Source: Acidobacteriota bacterium
GTDB taxonomy: Bacteria > Acidobacteriota > UBA6911
Length of the DNA: 45,729 nucleotides
Direction: 5' to 3'
NCBI GenBank assembly: GCA_016933615.1
Contig: JAFGAO010000128.1
Coordinates: forward strand, 1 to 45,729
Numbering within the stretch: the stretch's first letter is position 1; the number at the start of each line of letters is the position of its first letter. Positions 33,915 to 42,620 of the stretch are shown here, one piece after another. The translations under genes and the position numbers were made by a program. Under the pieces are notes generated by a model. That model was given only the letters and a program-made list of their open reading frames with translations. It did no database searches and was not told the DNA's origin.

Positions 33915-35609
33915 CTATTGAGTCCGCTTGATCGCAAATTCGCCGTCGTGATTCACCACGGCCCAGACGGAACCCGAAGCCGGATCCAACCCCCAGGCTC
34001 CCAGTCCGCAATCCTCGTTGCATGGCCCTTGCACGAACTTTTTGGCGCCGCCCGTGTTTCCATCCACTGCATTGGTCCAACGGCCTTCTTTCCGCGCCGC
34101 CAGGCATAAATTCCCACGCAGCAACTCCGGATTCTTTCGCAAATCCCGGCACGACATGGAAAGCGTATAAATATCGGAGGTACGGCTTTCACCGGAATCG
34201 GGACGCAAACCTGCGATGGCCGAATCGTGAAGACTGAGGTTGTCGGCCATTCCCCAGAGGCTGAGGACCGCGCCGACGGCTCCATCCGATGCGTCGGATT
34301 CCGACCAGCCGGTAGTGACGACTTTCGACAGCGGACGGCCGAGCCTGTCGGTTTCCCTGTTTTCATTGAGGCCCCTCAGAATCCGGGCGCTCGTGTTCCG
34401 GTACGAGTCCGAAACTTTGACATAGGACTCGCCCCGGCCCACCTCGAACTCCTTGCCGTTGAGGCTGTATCCGAAGGTGTCGCGAAGATAAAAGAGAAAA
34501 TGATCGGGCGGGGCGCTCATCCGTATTTCTCCGTAGTCCATACCGTGGCTTGAAGAATAGAAGTCGACCGTCACGCGGGGGCCGTCCACCGTAATGATGT
34601 AATAACCGATGGTGTAAAGCTCCTGATCCAGGGGGACCTCCCGGCCGTCATCCCCTTCGCGCGGGATATAAAATTTGTAGCTGTTGGAAGAACAGATGAT
34701 CTGGCCGACGCTGGAAGCGCGGTCGCCAGAAAAGACCTTGGAATAGTGGTGCATGTGATCGTGGCCGCTTATATAATAGCGCACACCGTTTTTGCACAGG
34801 CTTTCAAGGAAATGATCGCGGGCTTCGGCGTTGTCCGTCAGCCGGCTTCCGAAAAGGTTGTCCTTGTGGTTTTGCCCGATCAGGTTCTTGTGGGCAAACA
34901 CAAACGCATGCCGGCCGGGGGGATTGCCCGACAGCGCCGAATCCGCCCACTCAAGCTGATCCAACACATTGTTGTCGTATCCGGGATCTCCTCTGTAATT
35001 GCTGCCGTCGCGTCTAGTGAACTGGTCGATGAGCATACAACGCACATTGTTGTAGTCGAACATGTAGGTCAGTCCCTTCAAACTGTCGCCGGCCGAATAG
35101 TCCGCTGAAAGAACCGGACTTTGAAAATTCATGGCGCCGAAAAGATTGGGGCCCTGCCCGAGGGTTTGGGGGAACAAAACCGGCATTTCAGCCGCCGCTT
35201 TCTCGCTGGATTCGTGGTTGCCGCGCACCGGGAAAAAGCCGATGCCCGCATTGTAAAGCGCCCCGGCATGCTGCGCCCGCGTCGGCAGCGAGCGGACGCC
35301 GTCCACCGATTCCTTGTCCACCAGGTCCCCTACCTGAACTACGAATTTGCACCCGTGGTCGATAAATCGGCCGTTCAGTGCATCTATGATTGTTGTCGCG
35401 CAGGAAGCCGGGTCCTTTACGGGAATACCCTGGTAAATGCCTGTTTTCCACTGCGTATCCGCCATCACTCCAAATTTCCAGGATTTATGGGAAGCCGCCG
35501 CAAAAGCCCCGGGGGGCGCAGAAACCGGCACATGCAGGCCCGTCATCGTCAGACCGGCTAAGCCCGCGCCGCCGATCCGTAAAAACTCTCTTCTGGGAAT
35601 TGATTTCAT
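33915..35609 (-). CDS. Tat-exported calcineurin-like metallophosphoesterase
   Basis: A 564-aa protein with a twin-arginine signal (MKSIPRREFLRIGG) and a long hydrophobic stretch to about 37. Metallophosphatase motifs follow in order: VMADTQW (D51), QVGDLVDK, RGNHES and GHDHMHH. The first motif has Gln where His is common, a variant tolerated in part of the family. About 200 residues follow the catalytic core with no recognised domain. ATG 35609 has GGAGAG 6 nt upstream and begins at the RR signal; the track start 35786 adds 59 residues before it. It acts on the cell surface or in the periplasm on an unknown phosphate ester. Confidence 0.9.
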   Translation of the reverse strand: MKSIPRREFLRIGGAGLAGLTMTGLHVPVSAPPGAFAAASHKSWKFGVMADTQWKTGIYQGIPVKDPASCATTIIDALNGRFIDHGCKFVVQVGDLVDKESVDGVRSLPTRAQHAGALYNAGIGFFPVRGNHESSEKAAAEMPVLFPQTLGQGPNLFGAMNFQSPVLSADYSAGDSLKGLTYMFDYNNVRCMLIDQFTRRDGSNYRGDPGYDNNVLDQLEWADSALSGNPPGRHAFVFAHKNLIGQNHKDNLFGSRLTDNAEARDHFLESLCKNGVRYYISGHDHMHHYSKVFSGDRASSVGQIICSSNSYKFYIPREGDDGREVPLDQELYTIGYYIITVDGPRVTVDFYSSSHGMDYGEIRMSAPPDHFLFYLRDTFGYSLNGKEFEVGRGESYVKVSDSYRNTSARILRGLNENRETDRLGRPLSKVVTTGWSESDASDGAVGAVLSLWGMADNLSLHDSAIAGLRPDSGESRTSDIYTLSMSCRDLRKNPELLRGNLCLAARKEGRWTNAVDGNTGGAKKFVQGPCNEDCGLGAWGLDPASGSVWAVVNHDGEFAIKRTQ

Positions 35610-35806
35610 TCTTTTCTCTCCAAAGTGCGGATTATACAACAGAAGAGATCTTCCGAAGAAGCTGCCCCGCCGCGATGCGGGGTATTTAGAATCATAGGAC
35701 AATATCATGTCGGATTGAATCCGCATTTCCCGGTATCCAGCAGACTGGAAAAGGTGATATAAAACGGGCCATTGGAGCCGCACCAATCAAAGGGGAGAAA
35801 AGGACC

Positions 35807-37105
35807 ATGCTGAACCAGAATTCACAGTGGTATAAGCTGCAGTACCCTGAATGCTTCGTGGACGAAGACCAGAAAATGATCCAGAAAACAGTCGCCGATT
35901 TCGTCGACAGGGAAATAATGCCGGTGCGATACAAAATCGACGAGGATGAAACGCACGAGGAAATCGTCGAACCGATCCTGAAAAAACTGCAGGTGGATCT
36001 GGGTTTTCAGAAAACGGTGATCCCGAAGGATTACGGCGGGAACGAAGCGCTGTCGCTGGTCTCGGCGGCCCTGAAGCAGGAGCAGCTAGCGCGGGCCGAT
36101 TACGGGATCAGCCTGGCATCGGCCTGCGTGGACTGGGGGCTCGTTCCGGCAACCATGGCTTATCTGATGTTCCCTTCCGTCAAGGATTGGGGGAAAGCGG
36201 TGCTGGATAAGTTCGCTCCCGTGTTCACGGAAGACAGGCTCCATTTCGCGTGTTTCAACATGAGCGAAGTCCGGTCGGCATGCGACATTGAAAATCACCT
36301 GAACGACGCCAGGCTGATCCGGACCAAGGCTTCGATCCAGGGGAGCGAATGGGTCATCGACGGAACCAAGCACTGGGCCAGCAACAGCGGCATCGCCGAC
36401 CTGCACTGCCTTGCCTGCAACATGGACCCCGCGTCGGGAATCGAAGGTTTCGCCCTGATCTACGTACCCGAACCCTGGCCGGGGGTATCGCACGGCAAAT
36501 ACGAGGTCAAATGCGGCGCCAGGGGCGACAGGAATACTTCCACATACTTCGAAAACGCCCGGGTTCCCGAAGACTGGGGCATCCGGGGCTCCGTGGCGTG
36601 GGAAATCTTTCTGAACAACGTCGTTTCCGCTTTCGCCATGAACATCGCCAACTGCGTCGGCATGATGCAGGGGGCCTTCGACATTCTGCTCCAGTACACC
36701 GGCGACAGGGTTGTGGGCGGCAAGCCGGTACGGGAACATTTGTCGACGGCCATGTTTCTCGGGGAGATGGTCGGGGCGATTTCGGTGGGCCGGGCCACGT
36801 TCCTGGAAATGTGCCACCAGTTCGACCACCCGGAAACATACGGTTCCTGGATCAGCGACAGCATGGTGGCGAAAGCCCGGGCTTCGCTGTCCTACATCGC
36901 CAGGGTCGCGAACGATCTCATATCGAGAGGCATGGAATTCATGGGCGCGCAGGGCTTCGCGCGGGACGGGCTCTACGAAAAGTATTACAGGGATATCGCG
37001 GTTGCGAAGCTGGTGCTGGGCGGCGTGCAGCTGGGTTTCTTCTCCGGCTGCCGGGCTTACTACGACCTGGACTTTTCCTCCTTCGGCCCCGGCAAGCTGG
37101 CTTAA
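35807..37105 (+). CDS. Acyl-CoA dehydrogenase family protein (atypical)
   Basis: A 432-aa flavoprotein with the three-domain acyl-CoA dehydrogenase layout: N-terminal helices, a middle beta domain (TKHWASNSGIADLHCL, the FAD-binding W-x-T/S-type region) and C-terminal helices (GMEFMGAQGFARDGLYEKYYRD). Two features are unusual: the acyl/FAD loop reads FNMSEVRSACDIE instead of TEP-x2-GSD, and the region of the usual YEGT-E catalytic glutamate reads VLGGVQLGFFSG. It could use another base or be a non-dehydrogenating relative. It has no obvious partners nearby (no thiolase, enoyl-CoA hydratase or ETF). GGGGAG precedes the ATG. Confidence 0.85.
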   Translation: MLNQNSQWYKLQYPECFVDEDQKMIQKTVADFVDREIMPVRYKIDEDETHEEIVEPILKKLQVDLGFQKTVIPKDYGGNEALSLVSAALKQEQLARADYGISLASACVDWGLVPATMAYLMFPSVKDWGKAVLDKFAPVFTEDRLHFACFNMSEVRSACDIENHLNDARLIRTKASIQGSEWVIDGTKHWASNSGIADLHCLACNMDPASGIEGFALIYVPEPWPGVSHGKYEVKCGARGDRNTSTYFENARVPEDWGIRGSVAWEIFLNNVVSAFAMNIANCVGMMQGAFDILLQYTGDRVVGGKPVREHLSTAMFLGEMVGAISVGRATFLEMCHQFDHPETYGSWISDSMVAKARASLSYIARVANDLISRGMEFMGAQGFARDGLYEKYYRDIAVAKLVLGGVQLGFFSGCRAYYDLDFSSFGPGKLA

Positions 37106-37194
37106 ATAGGTACAGATTCGGTCTGATTTATAGTATCTACGAAATATCGAAATATATCACCCGGGTTTGCATTCATATCACCGGGGACAATGAA

Positions 37195-37839
37195 TTATTT
37201 CGCCGGGCGCATCAAATCTTCAAGTTCCGCCCGGCATGTATTTGTGCGGAGCCGGGCATCGGCAAGCCTCTTTTCCTCAAGTTCCACGTTCAGCTCCGCC
37301 AGAACAACCTGGACATCCGTGGCGAAATTCTCTTTTTTCAAATCGAGAATGCTTTTCAGGTACTCGCGGTTGAATTCAAGATTCGTCGCGGCCACATCGA
37401 CGCTCTTGGCCTTGGCATCGCAATCCGCCCCGCGGTATCGGAGGTAAGCTTCCCGGATGGCCGCATCCCTGTCGCCATCCGGGGAATTGCAGATCAGGCG
37501 GTACTGCTCGACCAGGGCCGTTTGTCTTTCCAGTACGAGTCCGGACCGCTCGAGTTCGAGCCTTGCGGCGTCCTGGTCGTACTTGGCCTCGATATAATCC
37601 ATTCGCGGAATCGCCTGCCCCTTCCAGAGTCCTTCTATCATTCTGAAAATCTTCTGATACGCCTCAAAATTCGCCCTGGCGAGATCGGCGTTGATCCTGA
37701 AATCCTCCAACTCGGCATTTTCGTCGTGGATCACGACTTCACAGACCGGCCCTGAAAGATCCTGGGATGTGCCTGAAACAGCGCTTATGCATAAGACAAA
37801 AAGAGATACAAGCAGCAAAGGCTTCGAGATGCGCAGCAT
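37195..37839 (-). CDS. Secreted coiled-coil protein of unknown function
   Basis: A 214-aa protein with a signal peptide (MLRISKPLLLVSLFVLCISAVSG) and long helices rich in Leu, Glu and Ala that look like coiled coils (about 45-100 and 150-210). The pattern recalls helices of TolC or membrane-fusion proteins, but no domain is assigned. Four cysteines remain after the signal (CEVV, ICNSP, GADCDA, NTCRAEL), so disulfides are possible. GGGGAGAAG lies upstream of ATG 37839. It has no close neighbours on its strand and is transcribed alone. Confidence 0.75.
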   Translation of the reverse strand: MLRISKPLLLVSLFVLCISAVSGTSQDLSGPVCEVVIHDENAELEDFRINADLARANFEAYQKIFRMIEGLWKGQAIPRMDYIEAKYDQDAARLELERSGLVLERQTALVEQYRLICNSPDGDRDAAIREAYLRYRGADCDAKAKSVDVAATNLEFNREYLKSILDLKKENFATDVQVVLAELNVELEEKRLADARLRTNTCRAELEDLMRPAK

Positions 37840-38214
37840 GGCGGACTTCTCCCCAATCCGAAAAAACGCATTTTGGAAAAGGACCCGCCCTAACGGGGGC
37901 CCTTGAGCCGGTTCATAGCGTTATTTGTATGAACACTGATCCCTTATACGTTATCGAACATCCCTCTGCTTCATAAAAAATTTCGGACTCAGCAATCGGC
38001 TACGTCTCAAAGACATAGCTTTGACCCGCAGCGCGGAGCGGGGCTCAGGTTTTTGCTCCCGGTGTTTCTATCGGCGGCGCAGTCGGGATCGGGATCGGAG
38101 CAGAGAATCTGTTTGTTACAACTTGTGTCCGGATCCCCGATTCCGGCTCCCGATGCGCTCCCGCCATCAAAACATTCGCCGCAACGGTGCGGGGTGCATT
38201 GAATGAATTGCGCA
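37840..38214. other. Intergenic region downstream of the heptose-kinase gene
   Basis: About 375 nt with no supported gene. It contains one copy of a weakly conserved repeat (38044-38088, listed separately) and a 7-bp inverted repeat GTTCATA/TATGAAC (37911-37934). The promoter for the secreted protein gene must lie here, but no well-spaced pair was found. Confidence 0.5.
38044..38088. repeat. Possible second dispersed repeat, copy 1
   Basis: By hand alignment about 33 of 45 positions match a segment at 40658-40703, including runs TTTTT, CTCCCGG, ATCGG and TCGGGA. Both copies lie at the 3' end of minus-strand genes. The similarity is suggestive only. Confidence 0.35.
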
Positions 38215-39216
38215 TCAGATGCTGCGGATATTCTCGATCAACTCTTCGGCGGAAACGGACGCGGTTCCCAGCTTGCCGACGACAATGCCCGCGGCTATGT
38301 TGGAGAGAACGGCGGCCTCCAGGATGGAGAGCCCGGAGACAAGGCTCAGCGCTAGAGTGGAAATGACCGTATCCCCCGCCCCGGTCACATCGAACACCTC
38401 GCGCGCGACCGTGGGTATGTAAGCCGGCCGGGATCCGTTGCCGAAAAGAGCCATCCCTTCCTCCCCGCGGGTGACCAGCAGGTGCCCGATTCCGGGCCGC
38501 CGCAGCACCGTATTCACGGCGCGCGCCAGGTTGCGCGTCCCGCAAATGGGGATGCCCGACGCCTGTTCGATTTCGGAAACATTGGGCGTCACGACGGTCG
38601 CGGGACTGTAAGCGGCGAAATCAATCATCTTGGGATCGACGCAGACCACCTTGCCGGCCGCCCTGGCCCGGGGCAGCACCTGCCGCAGCAGGGAGCGGGA
38701 AATCAAGCCCTTGGCGTAATCGGAGATGACGACGGCGTCGGCCCTGCCGATCGCCTTCCGGAATTTGGCGGCGATTTTCCTCTGCACGGCGGAGGAAACC
38801 GGGGTCCGGTCTTCGCGGTCCGTTCTGCACACCTGCTGGTGATGGGCTATGATGCGCGTTTTCACGCTCGTCGGCCGTCCCTTATCGATCACCAGGCCGC
38901 CTCCGGCGGAACCGATTGTATGCAGCATTTCCCGCAGCCTCAGCCCTTCGGGATCGTTCCCTGCAACGCCGACGGGAAGGGGCATCCCGCCCAGGCTCCG
39001 GATATTGGCGGCGACATTGGCGGCGCCGCCCAGGCGGGTGCTTTCTTTATTGATTTCGACCACCGGAACCGGGGCTTCGGGGCAGATCCGGGATACCGAG
39101 CCCCAGACAAACCGGTCGACGATCAGATCCCCCAGCACCAGGACCCTTTTCCCCTCAAAACGCCGGACGGCCTGAATCAGCGCCTCCGGATCGCATGGTA
39201 TTTTATTGGAACCCAT
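38215..39216 (-). CDS. rfaE1: D-glycero-beta-D-manno-heptose-7-phosphate kinase (RfaE1/HldA-type)
   Basis: A 333-aa PfkB/ribokinase-fold kinase of LPS heptose synthesis, phosphorylating heptose-7-phosphate at C1. It has the RfaE1 signatures GDLIVDRFVWGSVSRICPEAP and RLGGAANVAANI, the substrate-site HHQQVCRTDRED, and the catalytic D282 in DVTGAGDT. The adenylyltransferase domain of the bifunctional HldE is absent, so the partner RfaE2/HldC must be elsewhere. AAGGTG overlaps the stop of the upstream zinc-finger gene, indicating an operon of pyrE, zinc protein and rfaE1. The stop is followed by an intergenic region. Confidence 0.93.
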   Translation of the reverse strand: MGSNKIPCDPEALIQAVRRFEGKRVLVLGDLIVDRFVWGSVSRICPEAPVPVVEINKESTRLGGAANVAANIRSLGGMPLPVGVAGNDPEGLRLREMLHTIGSAGGGLVIDKGRPTSVKTRIIAHHQQVCRTDREDRTPVSSAVQRKIAAKFRKAIGRADAVVISDYAKGLISRSLLRQVLPRARAAGKVVCVDPKMIDFAAYSPATVVTPNVSEIEQASGIPICGTRNLARAVNTVLRRPGIGHLLVTRGEEGMALFGNGSRPAYIPTVAREVFDVTGAGDTVISTLALSLVSGLSILEAAVLSNIAAGIVVGKLGTASVSAEELIENIRSI

Positions 39217-39225
39217 AGGAACACC

Positions 39226-39870
39226 TTAAGGCATGATTATGGAAGAACCGGCATCCCTTTTGGGAGTCATCCGGGCCAGGAAGTCCACATAACTGCCCGA
39301 AGAAGCGGAATCCTTGGAGCAGGCCGCGATCATGAACCCGAGAAATTCCAGGCACTCGATGGCATTGCGCAGCGGCAGCCGGGTGCTCCCGGGATCCACG
39401 ATCCCCCTTTCCCCTTTGTCTTCCGGATTCCGGTAGGCTTCCAGGATCTCGCGCAGCTCCATCCGGACCGGTTCGGCGCGGAGATCGTCGCAGTTCCTCT
39501 CGTAGAGAATTCCCTTATCCTCGGTCCTGTAATTCGCCAGCAGAATCCCGACCGCCTTGGAAACGTCCGCGTCCTTGAGATTCCGGGACTGCAGGCGCTG
39601 CTGGGCGATCGCATATTCCAGGTGCGCCACCACATCTTTGTTTTCGGCCAGGATCCTCCTGCTTTTTTCCTGCTGCTTGGGGTCCAGGCTTCGAAGCCGC
39701 CTGCCGAATTCCGCGGATTCGTGCTCCCTCCCCGACTGGAGATACTGGCAGGTTTCCGGGCAGTCCAGTTCCAGAACCCGTTTTTGTCCGCAGCAAAGGG
39801 GGCAGATGGAGCTGTTTGCGGCCGGGCAGGGCCTCTTGGCTTTTCTTTCATTGCATACGGCACACTTCAT
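39226..39870 (-). CDS. Conserved zinc-finger protein of unknown function
   Basis: A 214-aa protein with an N-terminal cysteine cluster: CAVCNERKAKRPC, CPLCCGQKR and CPETC (up to eight cysteines, probably two metal sites). The remainder is mostly helical and polar with no recognised catalytic motif. I recall similar N-terminal patterns in hypothetical proteins of related lineages but cannot name a family. It lies between pyrE (57 nt) and rfaE1 (9 nt) on the same strand. No function is proposed. Confidence 0.8.
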   Translation of the reverse strand: MKCAVCNERKAKRPCPAANSSICPLCCGQKRVLELDCPETCQYLQSGREHESAEFGRRLRSLDPKQQEKSRRILAENKDVVAHLEYAIAQQRLQSRNLKDADVSKAVGILLANYRTEDKGILYERNCDDLRAEPVRMELREILEAYRNPEDKGERGIVDPGSTRLPLRNAIECLEFLGFMIAACSKDSASSGSYVDFLARMTPKRDAGSSIIMP

Positions 39871-39927
39871 GGTCGGTACACTCTCATTAAAAGATGGCTT
39901 TATACCATATTCAGACCCTGATTGGCC

Positions 39928-40569
39928 TTACGATTTCCGCTTTCGTTTTTCGCTCCACAGGGCCGGATCCTTTTGCCACTCGGCCAGGATGCGGAGATCG
40001 GACTCGTCGAGCCGGCCGCTTTCTGCCGCCTCTCTCGCCAGGACATCGAAGCTGGTGAGGGTATAGCAAGGAATGCCCGCGTCATGAAAAGCCTTTTGGG
40101 CCGCGTCGAGACCGTAGGTGAAGATGGCCAGGACGCCGATCACCCCGCCCCCGGCATCCGCGAGCGCCTGCGCGGCCGACACCGAGCTGCCGCCGGTTGA
40201 GATGAGATCCTCGATCAAAAGGATCCTCTTCCCCGCTTCCAGCCGCCCTTCGATGCGATTCTGCTTGCCGTGCCCTTTAACCTCTCCGCGGACATAGACC
40301 ATGGGAAGGCTCATCCTGTCCGCGATCCAGGCCGCATGCGGGATGCCGGCGGTCGCGGTCCCGGCGATCACGTCCGGAACGAGGCCCTTTTCCTCAATCA
40401 GGGAAATAAAGGCGGCGGCTACGAGCTTCCGGCGCGGCGGGTCGGACATGATCAGGCGGTTGTCGCAGTAGATGGGGGCCAGTCGCCCCGACGTCCAGGT
40501 GAAGGGCGGATCTATCCGAAGGCTGACGGCTTTCAATTCGAGCAGAATGCGCGCGATCTCCCTATTCAT
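39928..40569 (-). CDS. pyrE: Orotate phosphoribosyltransferase
   Basis: Joins orotate to PRPP to give OMP in pyrimidine synthesis. The 213-aa protein has the PRPP signature LLIEDLISTGGSS, the orotate-binding FTWTSGRLAPIYCDNR, the GTATAGIPHA loop and the flexible-loop lysines/histidine VRGEVKGHGKQNRIEG. ATG 40569 is chosen because GAGGAG lies 5 nt upstream; the track start 40575 is a GTG inside that spacer. It heads an operon with the zinc-finger gene and rfaE1. The remaining pyr genes are not in the window. Confidence 0.94.
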   Translation of the reverse strand: MNREIARILLELKAVSLRIDPPFTWTSGRLAPIYCDNRLIMSDPPRRKLVAAAFISLIEEKGLVPDVIAGTATAGIPHAAWIADRMSLPMVYVRGEVKGHGKQNRIEGRLEAGKRILLIEDLISTGGSSVSAAQALADAGGGVIGVLAIFTYGLDAAQKAFHDAGIPCYTLTSFDVLAREAAESGRLDESDLRILAEWQKDPALWSEKRKRKS

Positions 40570-40657
40570 GAACACTCCTCACATTTCCCCGATCATACCC
40601 GAAGGGTCATCGACCAGGCCCGGAAAGCGTGGCCTTGTTTTGCCCCGCAAAACGGAG

Positions 40658-40703
40658 CTCCTGTTTTTCACTCCCGGCTCCTCCATCGGGGCCGCTATCG
40701 GGA
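40658..40703. repeat. Possible second dispersed repeat, copy 2
   Basis: Partner of 38044-38088 (about 33 of 45 matching positions by hand alignment). It overlaps the 3' end of the SprT-like gene: its TAG stop (rc of 40695-40697) is inside the element. Confidence 0.35.
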
Positions 40704-41477
40704 CGCACGCCGCTCCGTCCGGCCGAAATCGGCCAGAAACGTTCGGGCCCTGCCGTAATCGGGATAGGAGCATTCGGCTTGCCGGAACTCGCCCGGATGA
40801 TGATTCCTGCCGCTTCCGGCAGGCACATTTCCGAACAGCGCGTGCAGCATCTCATGGTAGACGATATACCTTACGACAAAAGGCGGGATATCCGGCGCGT
40901 CCAGCAGCGGGCTGAGGGTGATCGTATTGTGGATCGGGTCGTAATGCCCCAATCTGCCGCGGCCCCTGCGCAGTCCCCAGCCTATCCGGTTTATTTCAAT
41001 CTGGTTGTTGAAATACCGTTCGTTCAGCTCGCTGAAAATTTTTCGCAACGAATGGTATTCTCCCGGCTTGCCGGAAAACTGCTTTCTTCCTTTTGCGGCG
41101 CGCCGGCTGCGCACGGCTTTTTCGACCTCCGGATCTTTGCGAAACTGCTCGTAGGTTTTCATAACCTCGGGCGGCGGCTTCCGGCGCATGGCCCTGCAGG
41201 CGAGAATCCTCACGACCGCTTCGATGACCGGCGCAGGCGCCCCGAGGCAATGGTCGCTGATCCGGAGAATCCATTTGGTTCTTTTGCGCCGCAGCGTATG
41301 GGTCAGTCCGATGTAGGGATAGAACTCGGCCTCAATATCCGCATCCCTGAACGACCGGAAAGAGCAACGCAGGGCCGCCACGCAGAGCCGCTGCAGATTG
41401 GCCGAATCCGCAACGCCCCCGGGCTTCCCTTCCGGTGTGGTTTCGCGGTCCGGATTGTAATGATAGATCTTTTGCAT
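40695..41477 (-). CDS. SprT-like zinc metalloprotease-fold protein
   Basis: A 260-aa protein with a C-terminal SprT-like domain: H208-E209-x2-H212 in YHEMLHALF, with HH at 226-227 as likely third ligand, preceded by LNERYFNNQIEI and GHYDPIHNTITLS, which are typical of the family. SprT/SPRTN relatives cleave DNA-protein crosslinks in eukaryotes; bacterial roles are less clear. The N-terminal 130 residues form a helical, basic region of unknown fold. The gene starts 9 nt after the lpxD stop and shares its strand. The C-terminal end overlaps a possible repeat, so its last residues may vary among relatives. Confidence 0.85.
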   Translation of the reverse strand: MQKIYHYNPDRETTPEGKPGGVADSANLQRLCVAALRCSFRSFRDADIEAEFYPYIGLTHTLRRKRTKWILRISDHCLGAPAPVIEAVVRILACRAMRRKPPPEVMKTYEQFRKDPEVEKAVRSRRAAKGRKQFSGKPGEYHSLRKIFSELNERYFNNQIEINRIGWGLRRGRGRLGHYDPIHNTITLSPLLDAPDIPPFVVRYIVYHEMLHALFGNVPAGSGRNHHPGEFRQAECSYPDYGRARTFLADFGRTERRASR

Positions 41478-41486
41478 CGGATGCGG

Positions 41487-42524
41487 TCATTTCTTCTCAA
41501 GGGCGGCCTGCAGGCGGGAGACTTCTTTTTTCAGCGCATCGATTTCTTTTTTCATCTCGGGAAGTTTTCCGAAATGCGCATTCAGCCTCTTGTACTCCCG
41601 CAACGGACGCACCGGCACCCCCCAGTAAACGTCGCCGCCGCGCACGATTTTCCCCGGCAGGACCCCGGCTTTGGATCCGATCACGGCCCCCTTGCAGACG
41701 CGCGCGTGATCCCCGAATCCCACCTGGCCCCCGATCACCGCGTCATCCTCGATAACCGTGCTTCCGGAAATCCCGGTTTGGGCGGCAATGACCACGTTGC
41801 GGCCGATGTCGACATTGTGCCCTATCTGGACCAGGTTGTCGATCTTGGCCCCCTGCCGAATCCGCGTCACGCCCAGAGATCCCCGGTCGATCGTCGTGTT
41901 GCAGCCCACCTCGACATCGTCCTCCAGGATCACGGCCCCGACCTGGGGGAATTTCACCCGGCTACTGCCGTCGGACACATATCCGAACCCGTCACCGCCG
42001 ACGACCACGCCGGCATGCAGTATGACCCTTTCGCCCAACCGCGCCCCCGGATAGAGAACCACTCCGGGATGAAGAATGCATTCGTTTCCCACAGAACATT
42101 CATTCTCTATTACGGATCCTGCGTACAGGATGCTGCCTTTGCCGATTCTGGCGCCGGCTCCCACGATCGTAAAGGGCCCCAGGTCCACGTCCTCTTCGAT
42201 CATGGCGCTACCCGAAACCACTGCGGTAGGGTGCCGTCTTCCCCGTCCGCGCGGCCGCGGGTGCAGATAGGAAAAAGCCCTGGCGAAATCGAGCTTCGGG
42301 TGCGGGGAAAAAACCACGTTCCTGTCTCCGGCCGCTGTCTCCGGGGGCGCCAGGATACAGCCGGCGCGCAGGGATAGCAGGTCGGCGGAATTTCCTCCCT
42401 CGAAAAAAACCAGGGAGGCCGCGTCCGCCGCGTCCCAGCCCGAAACGCGGTTCAGCACATGGCTGCCCTCCCCCCGGTACTGCAGTCCGAGCAGGGCCGC
42501 GATCTGTTTTACCTGGTAGCTCAT
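41487..42524 (-). CDS. lpxD: UDP-3-O-acylglucosamine N-acyltransferase (LpxD)
   Basis: Adds the second acyl chain in lipid A synthesis, using acyl-ACP, in the cytoplasm. The 345-aa protein has an N-terminal uridine-binding domain (about 1-95), a left-handed beta helix of hexapeptide repeats (about 100-300) with the catalytic H236 in LVQIGHNVDIG, GGDGFGY in the middle, and a C-terminal helix (EMKKEIDALKKEVSRL). Start ATG 42524 matches the family N-terminus; the track start at 42593 adds 23 unsupported residues. The gene shows that the organism makes lipid A and so has an outer membrane. It lies about 100 nt after a Tes-like radical SAM gene. Confidence 0.94.
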   Translation of the reverse strand: MSYQVKQIAALLGLQYRGEGSHVLNRVSGWDAADAASLVFFEGGNSADLLSLRAGCILAPPETAAGDRNVVFSPHPKLDFARAFSYLHPRPRGRGRRHPTAVVSGSAMIEEDVDLGPFTIVGAGARIGKGSILYAGSVIENECSVGNECILHPGVVLYPGARLGERVILHAGVVVGGDGFGYVSDGSSRVKFPQVGAVILEDDVEVGCNTTIDRGSLGVTRIRQGAKIDNLVQIGHNVDIGRNVVIAAQTGISGSTVIEDDAVIGGQVGFGDHARVCKGAVIGSKAGVLPGKIVRGGDVYWGVPVRPLREYKRLNAHFGKLPEMKKEIDALKKEVSRLQAALEKK

Positions 42525-42620
42525 TCCCGTCACCCGAAATAGGGTTTCCGTTTTCCGGATCTGTGGAGAAACAGCCGGGTGTCTTCCGCGCAATTGCCGT
42601 CTTTCGGCGGCGGCAAAGTT

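Noticed and set aside
38482-39921. 479-aa plus-strand ORF opposite rfaE1 and the zinc-finger gene
   Set aside because: Shadow frame of two supported minus-strand genes.
40629-42377. 582-aa plus-strand ORF opposite SprT-like and lpxD genes
   Set aside because: Both real genes on the minus strand have strong family motifs; the ORF has none.
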